Shown one piece after another: positions 53,315-61,818 of a DNA stretch of 64,000 nucleotides (positions within the stretch are counted from its first letter, which is position 1; every line of letters begins with the position of its first letter). Source of the DNA: Labia minor (Eukaryota; Arthropoda; Insecta; Dermaptera; Spongiphoridae). A model generated the notes under the pieces. That model was not told where the DNA came from. It was given only the letters and a program-made list of their open reading frames with translations, and searched no databases. A program made the position numbers and the translations under genes. Location: assembly GCA_963082975.1 (NCBI GenBank), contig OY720344.1, positions 79,224,053 to 79,288,052 on the forward strand. The letters are read 5' to 3'.

Positions 53315-56300
53315 TTCTTCAAGTGCCTTGTCCGGTCTCCCTGACGTCGGCGATCACTCTGGCGAAAACGTCTCTATTTTCCGCCGTGCGGAACAGCTCT
53401 CCCACGCTCCTTATGCCGGTCCATTCCCTGATATTCCCTAACCAGGATTGGCGTCTTCTCCCGGGTCCACGTCGACCCTCAATTTTCCCTTTGAGGATTA
53501 ATTGAAGGAGTTGATATTTATTACCTCTCAAGATGTGGCCGAGGTAAGAGATTTTCCGGCATTTGACAGTGTTGAGGAGTTCTCGCTGTGTGTTTGCTCT
53601 CCTCAAGACATCCTTGTTGGTAACTCTCTCGACCCAGGGAATTCGCAGCATTCGCCTGAGGATCCACATCTCAAAAGCCTCCAGGCGATTCATCGTACTG
53701 ACCTTGAGTGTCCATGCTTCCACACCATATAAGAGAATGGACCAAACATAGCATTTGGCCATTCTCTGTCGTAATTTAAGATTTAGGTTGTCATCACAGA
53801 AGAAGGATCTCATTTTATTGAAGGTGGACCGCGCAGCCTCAATTCTGGACTTAATTTCGATATCCGGGTCTAGCTGGTCATTTATGATACAACCAAGATA
53901 TTTAAAAGATCTTACTCGTTCAACTTGTTTGTTATCGAGGTGGAGGGAGGCGTTTCCATGTGGCTGGCGGCTAAAGACCATAAATTTTGTTTTGGCTATA
54001 TTGATGTTTAAGCCCGCTTTAATTCCAATTTGAGAAATTTTATTCAGAAGTAGTTGAAGGTCTTCAATGTTTTCAGACAGGATCACGGTGTCGTCGGCAT
54101 ATTTAATTGTACTAATTGGTACGCCATTTACTTTCACCCCCATATCCAGTTCTTCCAAGGCCTCCTTAAAAATTCTGTCAGCATAGAGATTAAATAAAAG
54201 GGGAGAGAGAATGCATCCTTGACGGACTCCTCTCTGGATCTCAATTCCCGGTGTTGTGGATTTTCCTACTCTGATTACGGCATATTGCCTCCAGTACAGA
54301 TTTTTTATAATCCTGATATCTTTTTCGTCCACTCCAGCATCGCACAGAAGTTCAATCAGCCTAGTGTGTTTTATTCTGTCAAAGGCTTTTTCGTAGTCAA
54401 CAAAACATGCAAATACATTCTTGTGTTGGTCACGACATTTTTGAAGCAAAACATTGAAGCCAAATAATGCTTCTCTTGTACCGAAGGCGTTTCTGAATCC
54501 AAACTGCGAGTCATCTAAGTCTAACTCACATTTTAATCGGATGCGGGCGTGTATTATTCGAAGAAAGGTCTTTAACATGTGGCTCATAAGACTGATGAGG
54601 CGATAGTCACTGCAATTCTTAGGGTATTGTTTCTTTGGGATAGTAACAAATGTTGATTTCAGCCATTCCTCTGGAAGCACACCGCAGTTATAGATATTGT
54701 TAAATATTTTCAATACCAGGTCTATATTGTCTTCATTGATGAATTTGATTAATTCCATTGGGATTCCATCTGGTCCCGGCGCTTTCTTGTTTTTAGCAAT
54801 TGAAATAGCGTGAATTAGCTCTGATTTTATTATTTTTGGTCCTTCAGGATCGCAATCATCAATTTCAACTTCCTCTCTGGAATCTTCAAAAAGTTTTGCT
54901 GCGTACAATTGCCAGGCTTTCATGAGTTCAGCTTCGTCCGTTACTAGTTTTTTGGCTTCATTTAGTATTGACATTGGTGGTCGACTCCTGAATTGTCCAG
55001 TTATTTCCTTTACCTTTACATGTATATTAAACATGTCATGTTTTGAGACTAATTCTTCTATTTCTTCACACCTTTCTGTCATCCAAATTTGTTTTGCTAA
55101 TTTAATCCCTTTCCTTATTTTGAATTGCATCTTTTTATATTCCACGATGTTATTTTTGAGAAGTCTCCTTTCTTCCATCAAATCCAAAATCTCGTCCGTC
55201 ATCCACGACCTCCTCTTCATTGTACGTGTTCTCCTCAAGTGAAGCGAACCAGTCTCCACCAAAGCATTTTTCAGCAGTGCCCACTGAGTATTTATATCGT
55301 CAAGATCGTCAATAGATATCCTCATTAATTTGCCATTGAGATCATCAATAACAGCATTCCTAACATCCTCAAATTGTAATCTTGATGTATCAATAATATT
55401 AACGTTGCAGTTTTTTCTTTTTACAGACTTCAACGCTAGGCCCATGTCCGCAACCAAAGGGTTGTGATCTGAGCCTATGTCTGCACCAGGGTATGTTGTG
55501 ACTCTTTTAACACAATTTCGGAAACGTCTGTTTATCAGAATGTAATCAATTTGGTTCCTACTTGGTTCTTGGTTGTCAATAGAGTCTCTGGGTGATTTCC
55601 ATGTGTAAAGACGTCGCTTTGGAAGTTTAAATAGCGTATTAGTTACTACCATCTCTGTAGTTTGGCAGAAATCATAGAGCCGGTCTCCTCTCTCATTACA
55701 CTCACCTAAGCCGAAATCGCCGACCAAATCCCCCCGTCTGCCCTGACCGATTTTAGCATTAAAGTCTCCAAGTATCAAGTTTATGGTATTCTTCTTGAGA
55801 GAGTTTAGAGTGTTTTCTAAAGTGTTGTAGAATTTTTCCACTTCCTCATCGTATTTACTATCAGATGTAGGTGCGTAGACTTGTAAGATATTTATGTCAA
55901 ATGGCTGTCCATGAATCTGTAGCAGCATCACTCTATCCGATATGGGCACAAAGTTCTTAACGTACCTCGTGAACTCCGAGTCAACTAGAATTCCGACACC
56001 GTTTCGATGAAACCTATCTCCACTCTCACTTCCTGAGTAATAGAGTGTTCCTCCTTCCTGAGAACAAACACCGACACCAGGCCATCTGAGTTCGCTGATT
56101 CCCATGAACTTAACTTTAAGTCTTCTCATTTCTTTGATAGCGTTGTTTAATTTTCCGGCCATGAAGAGACTTCTGACATTCCATGTACACACTCGCAATC
56201 TGGTTTTCACTATTCTGAGCCGGGAGATTCTTCGCACCCCTTGCCCATTTAAGGGCTGCCCGGGACTGGGGGCCATTTGTATTTTGTTTCTCGTCATAGT

Positions 56301-59300
56301 GAATTTCCTGGGGATGGTATACCGAAGTGGTTTCCCGTTGCCTTCTTCGGTTTGATTCTCAGCCGCCCCTAACCTGGAGTACAGACGCTGTTCGTAGCCG
56401 CCCCTAACCTGGAGAACAGACGCTACTGGGTTTCGCCATAACTGGCTTAAGAGAAGAGAAAGTAAATAGTAAGAAATGAAAGACCCCTAGCCCTCGGACA
56501 CCTAATAGCGTCGGGGTCGGAAGAAACAAGAGTTGGCCAAGAGAGGCCAGATAGGAAAGATAAAAGTAAGATATCTAGTACAAGTAAGTGGAAGCAATAC
56601 TAGATATGGCTTGGGACCTCATGGATGCCAATCCATATGCTCATAAGCTATGAGCCCCTCAAGGGAATATGTAAGATCACCCAGCGCGCATACAAACCGC
56701 CCGCCACAAGCCACTGATAGGAAAAAGGAAATTGTTATTTATTTATTTTATAATATTAGTAAATGTTAATCGGGATAAGTTATTAATAGGAATAAATAAA
56801 TAAAGGATTTAAAACAGGAGTGGTAGAGGGGGGAGAAGGAGTGGAGTACTTGCTTGGTAGAACGTTGAACCCTGAATTGAACTCGGAATTAGATGACAAA
56901 AATAAAATTAGAACAATGATCATTATCATTATCACCAATTATACTCATTAATGGGTTCATATACCCATCAGTCTCAGTACCGAGAATTACCAATTAAGGA
57001 TCCACCGCGCCCACCTTGGTAGCAATTGATCCCAGATGTGCCCCATTGTAAAGAGCACTTCAAGATCAGTAAAATGATGTAAAACTTACCACCAGTTTTA
57101 ACAAATACCCCAAGGAAAAACGGATGGGAATCAGGAGCGATGCGACACACGTCCGACCAGCGCCGAGTTCACTCACACAATATATATATATACGTTTTAT
57201 AAATTAGAAATATTCAAAAAGATTTAAATAAATTATGATAATCATCAGATTCATTCAAATTTTATATTAATAATCTTAAAGAAGTTAATTACTATCAGTA
57301 TAGGTTTCTTTAATTTATAAATTTAATTTAATAGACCAATGGTCTTCAAACTTTGAAGTTGATACCAAAGAAATTTCCATCTAAAAGTTCAGGTACCACT
57401 AAAATGATTTCGTTACTAAAGGTTGTTATTGCCGATATACGGCCACAAATGTTATTGAACGTCCAGATTGGACTACATCCAAGCCAGCCGTGGCGGTCAT
57501 ATGCCAGAAATCATATATAAAATGTAATGCCACAAGATTATCTTTCGTATATATAAAATTCATGTCAATCGAATAAGCCATCGTTGATTTATTGCAATTT
57601 AAAGTTCTACACCTCTAAAAGAAACACCCTTTATAAGTAACTGTACCACAGTTTGAAAACCGCTGTAATAGATCATATAAAAATATTTTCCTAATAATTA
57701 AATAAAATTAATTATGTGTTCATATATTTGAATGCAAACTAGAAGAAATGATATTTTTTTAAACACATTAAAATAATGAACACATATTTTCCTAAGAATA
57801 TTAAATTTTCATAGTCATTATTGGGCATTTGTCCAAATAAATGTACGCTTTTATATTTGATACTTTAATAATATAAATATAATTATATTCCATTTGCGTA
57901 TTATTTATATAAAATATGTAAATGAACAAAAATAACATATATATATATTCATATTAAAAATAAGATAATAATCAATTAAATCAATATTTATTATTAAAGA
58001 TGAAAATGATATTTGATTTTTTTTACAAATTTTTATTGAATAATAATAAGCAAAAGTGAGTTAAATGATATATCTATTATTAATCAAATATTTTAAATCT
58101 TCATGAGGACAGCCCCCTCTGATTGAGTATTAAAAACTCTCAAGACTTAAAAATAATTTGAATTAGGTATCTAATAAATCGAAATGATTTTTTCATCTAT
58201 AACTGCTATAATTAAATACACTTGAATAATATTTATAACAGAATGAAAGAAACTATTAGAAGTTACATGATATTGATAAATGAAATCGAATTGAAAAGTA
58301 CAATGCTAACAGAACGGTGTGTAGTTCTATTTGTGGTAAATTTAGCGCAAGCTAACCGTGATGAAAAGTATTTTTAAGCGGATTCTCTAGCGATGTGTTT
58401 GCACGTGTTCCCCTAAAACGAAAGCTAGGCAATCAAGACCTAGTGCCCTTCGGAGCCGGACCTTTTTTTGCTAAGATGGAAAGGGGATCTGGTGAAGTGA
58501 TGTACTCGCTATACATTCTCATCTCAAATCCACATAAACATAAGAGTTATCTGAACTGAATTTAATTTATAATCAATTTATATATTATTTTTCATTCAAT
58601 TATTTTATTATACAAGATAATGGAAGGGATTTATAGAAAAACAATTCATTTAATAATGTAAAAACTACTCTAATGATTAAGATTTTTTAATTTTATTTTA
58701 TGAATAATATATAAATCTATTGTGACATTCAATTAGTTTTATTTTGTCAAAATGGGAAAGATAAAATTTTAAAATTTGGTATAATTTTGTAAATATTTTA
58801 AAAATATATATAAATGACATTAATTTATAATTACTAGGATCTTTAAATAATATTGTTATTATATTATTGTATTATAAAGGAAAGCAAAAGAAAACTATGA
58901 TATTAAGTTTACCCTCTCTAAGAGAAATTATTTTATTTTTTTAATATTAAAAAGCAATTTAAAACTATTCGAATTTAGGTTTATGTGAACGTTCGCAAAT
59001 GAAAATTTAAATTGTTTTTCTCTGAGCCGACGTACTATTCGATATAGTTTTCGTTAATATAAACTTCTTCATAGAATTAATTTTATACTTATTATTGTAA
59101 ATAAATAATGCTTCTAATTTCAATTACTTCCAAATTAAATAAATAATTTAAGCAACCTATAAGCTTTATTATTTTATAAATAAAAATAAATAATTTTAAC
59201 AACGATTAATTAACCTTTACTTAAACTATTAATTAAAGAACAATAAAGAATTTAGAAATAGATATATAAACAGTTTTATTTCCGAAATATATATATTGCT

Positions 59301-61258
59301 GAAATTTGGCTGGCATTTTGCCTGTATTTGCTAAAAGGATCAATACAAAAAAGTTATATATATCATCGTGCGTGTAAAAGAACCATAAAACTCATCATAT
59401 TTTTATGAACATTGAGAATGAGGTAAATTAGAAGAATATTTAATACCTAAAAGAACAATAAAGATAAGAATAATTTGTAGGGTAGAAATTAACGATTTTA
59501 TTTGCCCAATTGTTGCAAAATACTTGAGTTGTGATGTCTTTTGCGTTTATATTGAAAAATTATTATTAATATTTTTGTAGTCTTTACAAGCTCAAAGTTT
59601 TTTGCAAGTGGATATTTTCCTGTTTTTTATTAGAGGAAAAAGAACAATTTGAGATAAAATAATTAATACAAGTCTGAATCAAAAGAGAGAGAGAGGGAGT
59701 ATAAAATTTTACAGAATATCTAGAGTTTACTATTTATTTGTCAACTAAATAGACATAATTGGACAAATATGGAGTTTAAAATGAAAATATTATTAATATT
59801 AAAATATGAAATTGAATTTTCCAAGAATATCAGAATAATTATTTATATATATATATTAAATAAATAAAATTTAGTTGAGTAAAAACCAGTGTAAAATTTC
59901 ACATAAGAACAAAGATTTAAAAAATAATTTTAATTTTTGTTTAAATAGAAAAGAAATAGAAACGGTATAAATTATATATTAAGTTAATAAAGATATATTA
60001 ATGAAAGTTCATTTATGGGAAAATTATTTTAATTGGTTATTTTATTTATATATAATTAATTAAAATAATCAACACGTGCCTGTAAATATAAAAATCAAAG
60101 TATTTTAATGAATCAGGGTGGATTTTGGCAACACATTATCTAAGATACCAAGTACAAAAAAATTAAATTATTCAACTTTACTCAAAAAATTGTTTATCGA
60201 TTTCGATAACTTTCCAATAACACCGTAGAGCATTAAGAGTGATTGAATTGTTTAAATCCGTTAAATTGACAAATTTTATGACACCAAATCGTTCTTTGCC
60301 TTTTAAATATGTAGATGATTATTTTTAATGATAAGATAAATAGTTGAAAAAATTATAACAATTATAAGGATTATATCCTCAAAAAAATTTTTTTCTAATA
60401 ATTATTTTTGAAGGAAAAGATTATACTATATAATACTATACAATACAAATAATTATAATTTTTCATAAAACTAACTAATCAGAGGAATCTTAATAGAGTC
60501 AATGAAGATTTTTTTCTAAATTAAATTGAGTTTTGATTAATTCGAATATTAGTTAATTTGTTGAAATTGAAATGAAATTTCAATTGTCTCCAGGGATTTT
60601 AAAAATTTATTATCAATTTATTATTATTAATATTAATAATAAAAGAAAGTGAATTATTAATTAAAATAAAATAAAAGTTTCTCGTGAGAACAATGATGAT
60701 ATTATTCATTATTATGATTTGAATTTTTCTTCATATTCTCATAACATTACTTAGATAAAAGAAGTATATTGCTTTAATAAAATGTCAATTAATTATGAGA
60801 TAAAATTACCTATCATTAATTAAAATTAAAAAAAAAAGTATTATATATAAATAGGAAATTTTCACAGGTATTCAGGTAACCAGGGCCTTATCAACTAGAC
60901 ACCTTTAAAAATTCTTAAATATTCTTATGATCTAATAAATATTTAAAATATAAAATTTGAATATAGAATATATCACATACAATATTCTATGATTTTTAAA
61001 TGAAAATATATGGTTAAAAATAGACTGCAAATATATCTAAATAAAAAAATAAATAAAAATATTAATAAAGCAAATAAAAAATCTGAAGTATTTTGAAATA
61101 TATAAATTTAAAATATATTTATATTTTTGGATATAAGACATGCATGAGGTTATGTCCCAATTTATATAAAATACTAATGTCAATTAAAAAAGATTTATGC
61201 TTGTACCTTTCTTGCGTTTTTTATCTTTTCGTTTTCTTGGCTGAACGTCTCCGGACAT
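33359..61258 (-). CDS. Asph: Aspartyl/asparaginyl beta-hydroxylase (ASPH), 17 coding exons
   Basis: Coding exons in transcript order: 61207-61258, 45042-45227, 44826-44966, 43595-44076, 42476-43297, 41995-42142, 38132-38263, 37596-37985, 37000-37097, 36841-36918, 35472-35706, 34962-35067, 34654-34860, 34245-34400, 33988-34127, 33600-33822, 33359-33509. All phases agree; total 3747 nt, 1248 aa (human ASPH 758 aa). ASPH is a type II ER membrane, Fe(II)/2-oxoglutarate-dependent enzyme that hydroxylates Asp/Asn in EGF-like domains, for example of Notch and its ligands. Strong matches to the family are HVWPHCGPTNCRLRAHLGL, DDSFEHEVWH and the terminal VDVWHPEL..LPAI. The extra length is an acidic and Lys/Thr/Pro-rich luminal region. 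All introns are GT-AG except that of the 37596 exon, which best fits a GC donor. The first exon is the least certain part. Confidence 0.92.
34654..36918 (-). CDS. Asph: ASPH TPR-like exons
   Basis: Exons 36841-36918, 35472-35706, 34962-35067 and 34654-34860 encode helical repeats: SPRAWFGKAKSLDRLAEMK, AIETYQNFLMLPNVPDNLW, NDFA-like KWPDNGFAQVHYGFIL and EPGTIDGRFFFQLGDALTR. These align in order with the TPR region in front of the vertebrate catalytic domain. Confidence 0.93.
37596..37985 (-). CDS. Asph: ASPH acidic luminal exon (Glu tracts)
   Basis: 390 nt, 129 codons, with two long Glu runs separated by a more complex stretch (DDKAERDSPIDDDSEEYK, QSYEELVSKYRKMLHEGESD). On the plus strand these are TTC/CTC-type repeats. 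The exon starts after TTTGAAG; its downstream splice fits a GC donor (GAAG|GCAAGG) in the required phase 1. A weaker GT donor eight codons later (TTTA|GTGTAT) is also in phase 1. Confidence 0.8.
39723..39785 (+). repeat. tRNA-like sequence, probable SINE head
   Basis: CCAGCGGTTGGA resembles an A box and GGTTCGAAACTC (39765-39776) is a good B box; the stretch ends in a GCCGGG-type 3' half. It lacks a clean acceptor stem and anticodon arm, so it is more likely a tRNA-derived SINE remnant than a tRNA gene. Confidence 0.45.
40183..40665. repeat. Nested fold-back element in ASPH intron 6
   Basis: Inner hairpin: 40325-40385 and 40413-40475 are about 60-bp reverse complements around a 27-bp AT-rich loop. 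Outer pair: GAAGTGAAAACTTCT at 40184 against GAAGTTTTCACTTCTG near 40651. Structure suggests a fold-back MITE. Confidence 0.7.
40942..41055. repeat. Imperfect direct repeat, GC-rich
   Basis: AGAGCTCGGTGTCCCAGGTA (about 40950) recurs as GAGGCTCGGGGTCCCGGTAC (about 41030), each followed by TTAATAT. Two copies 81 bp apart; origin unknown. Confidence 0.55.
41509..41685 (-). CDS. Candidate alternative 3' exon of ASPH or nested small membrane-protein exon
   Basis: A GC-rich island inside ASPH intron 6, open without stops for 58 codons to TAG at 41509-41511. It reads AVKLGVGFALVVVAHLVLV (transmembrane-like), RRW, an Ala-rich tail and ends GLYLIGRSMLL. Two acceptors precede it: TTATTCCAG at 41664 gives phase 1, matching the upstream ASPH exon 41995-42142; TTGGTTAG at 41686 gives phase 0, matching exon 42476-43297. 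Using either would replace the TPR and hydroxylase domains with a second membrane segment. An AATAAA at 41263-41268 could end the transcript. Vertebrate ASPH loci are known to make non-catalytic isoforms (junctin, junctate). I do not recognise this peptide; an independent nested gene is possible. Confidence 0.5.
   Translation of the reverse strand, partial: YSVFVIPVAVKLGVGFALVVVAHLVLVRRWKASAAAAEAAAAASAKAGLYLIGRSMLL
42476..43297 (-). CDS. Asph: ASPH long low-complexity luminal exon
   Basis: 822 nt (274 codons), phase 0 at both ends. Lys/Thr/Ser/Glu/Pro-rich, opening AKPKRAQGSQRSTYQGD and ending KPPVPPPPPPMQNDLPSKKR. Donor AGG|GTAAGA. No domain recognised. It has no counterpart in vertebrate ASPH and accounts for much of the extra length. 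As its length is a multiple of three it could be skipped without frameshift. Confidence 0.85.
43595..44076 (-). CDS. Asph: ASPH acidic luminal exon (Glu/Asp/His-rich)
   Basis: 482 nt. Starts HSGEDKHDEDDHDEHDEHEE, continues with Glu/Gln-rich sequence and ends GSEEEGDEGE. High acidic content suits the calcium-binding luminal segment known in ASPH and junctate. Donor GAG|GTGAGA. Confidence 0.88.
45042..45227 (-). CDS. Asph: ASPH transmembrane exon
   Basis: Encodes EVGGSVTEEIPSLFSAEE, then the signal anchor FLAKIVFFVLMTALVVMIG and LVITEYRGSTD. One hydrophobic segment near the N-terminus after a basic cytosolic tail gives the type II topology of ASPH, with the luminal side following. Phase 1 at both ends. 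Confidence 0.92.
45554..46067. mobile_element. hAT-like MITE with 8-bp target duplication
   Basis: Left end CAGAGGGGGATTAA, right end TTAATCCGCCACTG. Flanks are CTCTTGAA (45546-45553) and CCCTTGAA (46068-46075), an 8-bp duplication with one mismatch. GC-rich subterminal blocks. A terminal fragment of family C (45641-45700) is nested inside. No transposase. Confidence 0.8.
46370..46500. other. GC-richer fragment, unidentified
   Basis: GCATCCCGTGGCCCC pairs with GGGCCACGG as a short hairpin, then ACCAGGGACACCAGGGACAA, a short tandem. No ORF. Probably a piece of an unrecognised repeat. Confidence 0.4.
46556..46846. mobile_element. hAT-like MITE with perfect 8-bp target duplication
   Basis: Ends CAGTGGCGTA and TACGCCACTG are a perfect inverted pair. 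AATGTTAG occurs at 46548-46555 and 46847-46854. 291 bp with a G-rich left half (GGGGGGAGCAGGGGGGA) and no coding capacity. The perfect duplication suggests a young insertion. Confidence 0.9.
46930..47165. mobile_element. Hairpin-bearing repeat fragment
   Basis: Begins with CTATCTATCTATATACAC.. and ends with two perfect GC hairpins, GAGCGCCTTCGGCGCTC (47108-47124) and GGGGGCTCCGCCCCC (47138-47152). A GCGCCTTCGG relative occurs at 25970. Terminal hairpins are typical of Helitron-like or rolling-circle elements, but I see no clear CTRR end, so the class is open. Confidence 0.5.
47343..47755 (-). pseudogene. Non-LTR reverse-transcriptase fragment, third copy
   Basis: Collinear with 23566-24345 (CCCTTTGATAATAATTTTGA, TAATTGCAATTGCCGAATCTC). 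The YADD motif has decayed to stop-Ala-Asp-Val here. Dead remnant in ASPH intron 1. Confidence 0.7.
48047..48310 (+). mobile_element. tRNA-derived SINE with RTE-like body
   Basis: The head has A box TGGCTGAATGGG (48057-48068) and B box GTTCGAATCC (48101-48110), an internal RNA polymerase III promoter. After an AT-rich spacer the body from 48188 contains ACCGAAGAAGGCAAGGGG and AAACCACTTCGGT, which match, with one difference, the leader of the RTE LINE at 56320-56350 (opposite strand). The tail GGGCCACGACACTTCC is reminiscent of other RTE-mobilised SINEs. Confidence 0.75.
48480..48770. repeat. Family C left-end fragment and adjoining repeat
   Basis: 48480-48665 matches the left part of the 15970 copy (AAACAATTTCAAATAATTT, ATATTTTTAATTTTATTTTA, TGTGACGTCAT) but diverges before the microsatellite. 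48680-48760 (ATACTATCTC, AAAATCGTTAGAGTGG) recurs inverted at 39515-39600. Confidence 0.55.
49255..49558. mobile_element. hAT-like MITE with perfect 8-bp target duplication
   Basis: Ends CAGCGGTCGGGGAAC and GTTCCCCGGCCGCTG are a 15-bp inverted pair with one mismatch. CTATACTA flanks both sides (49247-49254, 49559-49566). 304 bp, no transposase. Confidence 0.9.
49567..50925. other. ASPH intron 1 stretch, probable old transposon DNA
   Basis: 49570-50270 is GC-richer than the background and has transposon-like character (AAGTAAACGC repeated at 50004 and 50148) but no usable ORF. It may be the flank of the pogo-like or mariner remnants that follow. Confidence 0.4.
50930..51230 (-). pseudogene. 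Pogo/Tigger-like transposase C-terminal fragment
   Basis: An 85-codon minus frame reads MTETELEEMLNSQPIEE then FNWKNFSEGLRMANELCDFF and NIDPSNE. Acidic ELxEMLxSQ plus a late helical LxxAxxLCxFFxxxDPxxE is the pattern of Tigger-type C-termini. The catalytic part is absent. Assignment is from pattern memory only. Confidence 0.5.
51400..53092 (-). pseudogene. Mariner transposase pseudogene, split by an insertion and internally deleted
   Basis: Minus strand. The N-terminus begins at 53092 (MNEIYEEIRHMMLF), is interrupted by the 51985-53050 element, and resumes at about 51975 (RKGSNASKTCREVCAIYGED). A helix-turn-helix piece follows (QNIADALGINYQTVWNHLKR), then FLKRLITCDH where mariners have FLxRIVTGDE. 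The next readable motif is SDYHLFRPLQYFLDGKNWQ, normally found well after the second catalytic Asp, so the catalytic core is deleted. Stops and frameshifts are scattered throughout. Confidence 0.75.
51985..53050. mobile_element. Inverted-repeat element nested in the mariner copy, containing family C
   Basis: ACTTTCCCGCATA at 51985-51997 pairs with TATGCGGGAAAGT at 53038-53050. It splits the mariner reading between MMLF and HYRK. A family C copy with its (GACG)n tract occupies 52075-52600, and a second non-coding block with a (CATA)n(CA)n tract lies at 52750-52930. The last bases next to the mariner join (AGGGGAGGACACTCCCGCTTA, minus strand) may also belong to it. Confidence 0.7.
53319..56297 (-). 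CDS. RTE LINE polyprotein: endonuclease and reverse transcriptase (992 aa, intact)
   Basis: AP-type endonuclease at about residues 33-290: CTWNVRSL (N40), SELRWPG (E69), ILGDFNAKIG (D178, N180), QIDYILI (D251) and GSDHNP (D277, H278). Reverse transcriptase at about 500-770: KAPGPDGIP, YRLISLMSH (usual YRPISL with Pro replaced by Leu), FGFRNAFGTREALF, FVDYEKAFDRIKH (D634), RGVRQGCILSPLLFN and the catalytic YADD at 733-736. The C-terminal part has YLGHILRG and GRRGPGRRRQSWLGNIREWTG. All catalytic residues I can check are present, with no stop or frameshift, so it may be active. It nicks target DNA and copies its RNA in place. Such proteins are often database-labelled endonuclease-reverse transcriptase or craniofacial development protein 2-like. 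Confidence 0.93.
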   Translation of the reverse strand: MTRNKIQMAPSPGQPLNGQGVRRISRLRIVKTRLRVCTWNVRSLFMAGKLNNAIKEMRRLKVKFMGISELRWPGVGVCSQEGGTLYYSGSESGDRFHRNGVGILVDSEFTRYVKNFVPISDRVMLLQIHGQPFDINILQVYAPTSDSKYDEEVEKFYNTLENTLNSLKKNTINLILGDFNAKIGQGRRGDLVGDFGLGECNERGDRLYDFCQTTEMVVTNTLFKLPKRRLYTWKSPRDSIDNQEPSRNQIDYILINRRFRNCVKRVTTYPGADIGSDHNPLVADMGLALKSVKRKNCNVNIIDTSRLQFEDVRNAVIDDLNGKLMRISIDDLDDINTQWALLKNALVETGSLHLRRTRTMKRRSWMTDEILDLMEERRLLKNNIVEYKKMQFKIRKGIKLAKQIWMTERCEEIEELVSKHDMFNIHVKVKEITGQFRSRPPMSILNEAKKLVTDEAELMKAWQLYAAKLFEDSREEVEIDDCDPEGPKIIKSELIHAISIAKNKKAPGPDGIPMELIKFINEDNIDLVLKIFNNIYNCGVLPEEWLKSTFVTIPKKQYPKNCSDYRLISLMSHMLKTFLRIIHARIRLKCELDLDDSQFGFRNAFGTREALFGFNVLLQKCRDQHKNVFACFVDYEKAFDRIKHTRLIELLCDAGVDEKDIRIIKNLYWRQYAVIRVGKSTTPGIEIQRGVRQGCILSPLLFNLYADRIFKEALEELDMGVKVNGVPISTIKYADDTVILSENIEDLQLLLNKISQIGIKAGLNINIAKTKFMVFSRQPHGNASLHLDNKQVERVRSFKYLGCIINDQLDPDIEIKSRIEAARSTFNKMRSFFCDDNLNLKLRQRMAKCYVWSILLYGVEAWTLKVSTMNRLEAFEMWILRRMLRIPWVERVTNKDVLRRANTQRELLNTVKCRKISYLGHILRGNKYQLLQLILKGKIEGRRGPGRRRQSWLGNIREWTGIRSVGELFRTAENRDVFARVIADVRETGQGT
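56361..56424. repeat. Tandem duplication in the RTE leader
   Basis: AGCCGCCCCTAACCTGGAGT at 56361 recurs at 56396 as AGCCGCCCCTAACCTGGAGA, 35 bp apart, each followed by ACAGACGCT. It lies just upstream of the LINE ORF start. Confidence 0.85.
56740..57190. other. GC-richer unidentified stretch
   Basis: Composition and motifs (CATTATCATTATCACC, CACCGCGCCCACCTTGG) differ from the AT-rich background, and it adjoins the RTE leader. No ORF or inverted terminus. Could be an older repeat or the true 5' extension of the LINE insertion. Confidence 0.35.
57337..57665. mobile_element. hAT-like MITE with 8-bp target duplication
   Basis: Left CAATGGTCTTCAAACT and right AGTTTGAAAACCGCTG are inverted with three mismatches. 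Flanks TAATAGAC (57329-57336) and TAATAGAT (57666-57673) differ at one base. 329 bp, non-coding. Confidence 0.82.
57680..61195. other. ASPH intron 1, AT-rich stretch
   Basis: Mostly plain AT-rich DNA. 58310-58510 is GC-richer (AGCGCAAGCTAACCGTGATG, CCTTCGGAGCCGGACC) with no coherent frame; I do not recognise it. No gene seen. Confidence 0.5.
61207..61258 (-). CDS. Asph: ASPH first coding exon (basic cytosolic tail)
   Basis: ATG at 61258 opens MSGDVQPRKRKDKKRKK and ends in phase 1 before GTACAA, exactly the phase needed by the transmembrane exon. Short basic cytosolic tails are normal for ASPH. The surrounding 180 bp is GC-richer than the flanks. The assignment rests on phase, composition and position across a 16-kb intron, not on spliced evidence. 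Confidence 0.7.
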
Positions 61259-61480
61259 GGTGGCCGATGATGAGGGTCCACCGGTGCTTGGGGCCACTCG
61301 CCTCTGGGCAGCTGACTCTGCTCTCTCTTTCTATGAATGTGTATATGTATCTATCGCTTTGAGTTCACGGTTTCAATTATTAGATACAGAACCTGGGAGA
61401 TGCCGTTTGTATCTGACATTCCGGATTTCAAGAAAATCAAACAGGTGCTGCTAGGAGGCGCTGACTAACTTAATAAAGTT
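61259..61480 (-). promoter_or_regulatory. Probable 5' UTR and promoter of ASPH
   Basis: GC-richer sequence directly upstream of the ASPH start codon, dropping to AT-rich DNA beyond 61480. No TATA box is evident on the minus strand. The call is by position and composition. Confidence 0.4.
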
Positions 61481-61818
61481 ATACTGAAAATGAGGGGTTT
61501 TTGATTTTTAACATGTTTGTTCATTGTTGGATGTAATTTTATTATATATATAATAATTATAATTATAATTTAAAATCATTAAAAAAATTATTCTGACTTC
61601 TTATAGGTTTAGAATGGATGAAACATTGAGCTGAAATGAATAAAATTGGTAATAAAATATAGATATAATAAAGATATTACAAATAAATAATACTTGATAA
61701 ATATCTTTATATGAAATAAATATATATCTACGAACTTATTTTGCTTAATAATTTTACTTAATTAATTGATGTAAGTATGACATTCATTGAAACAGTTAAA
61801 GGGTAAATGTACCAGTAG

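Larger units (their letters stand above)
53278..56725 (-). mobile_element. RTE-type LINE, apparently full length
   Basis: Minus strand: leader of about 430 bp (56298 to about 56725), one intact ORF, a 3' UTR of only about ten bases and an (AT)n tail at 53278-53312. A very short 3' UTR ending in a simple repeat is typical of RTE elements. The 5' boundary is not marked by a target duplication I can identify, so the upper coordinate is approximate. It sits in ASPH intron 1 in the sense direction of the gene. Confidence 0.85.
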
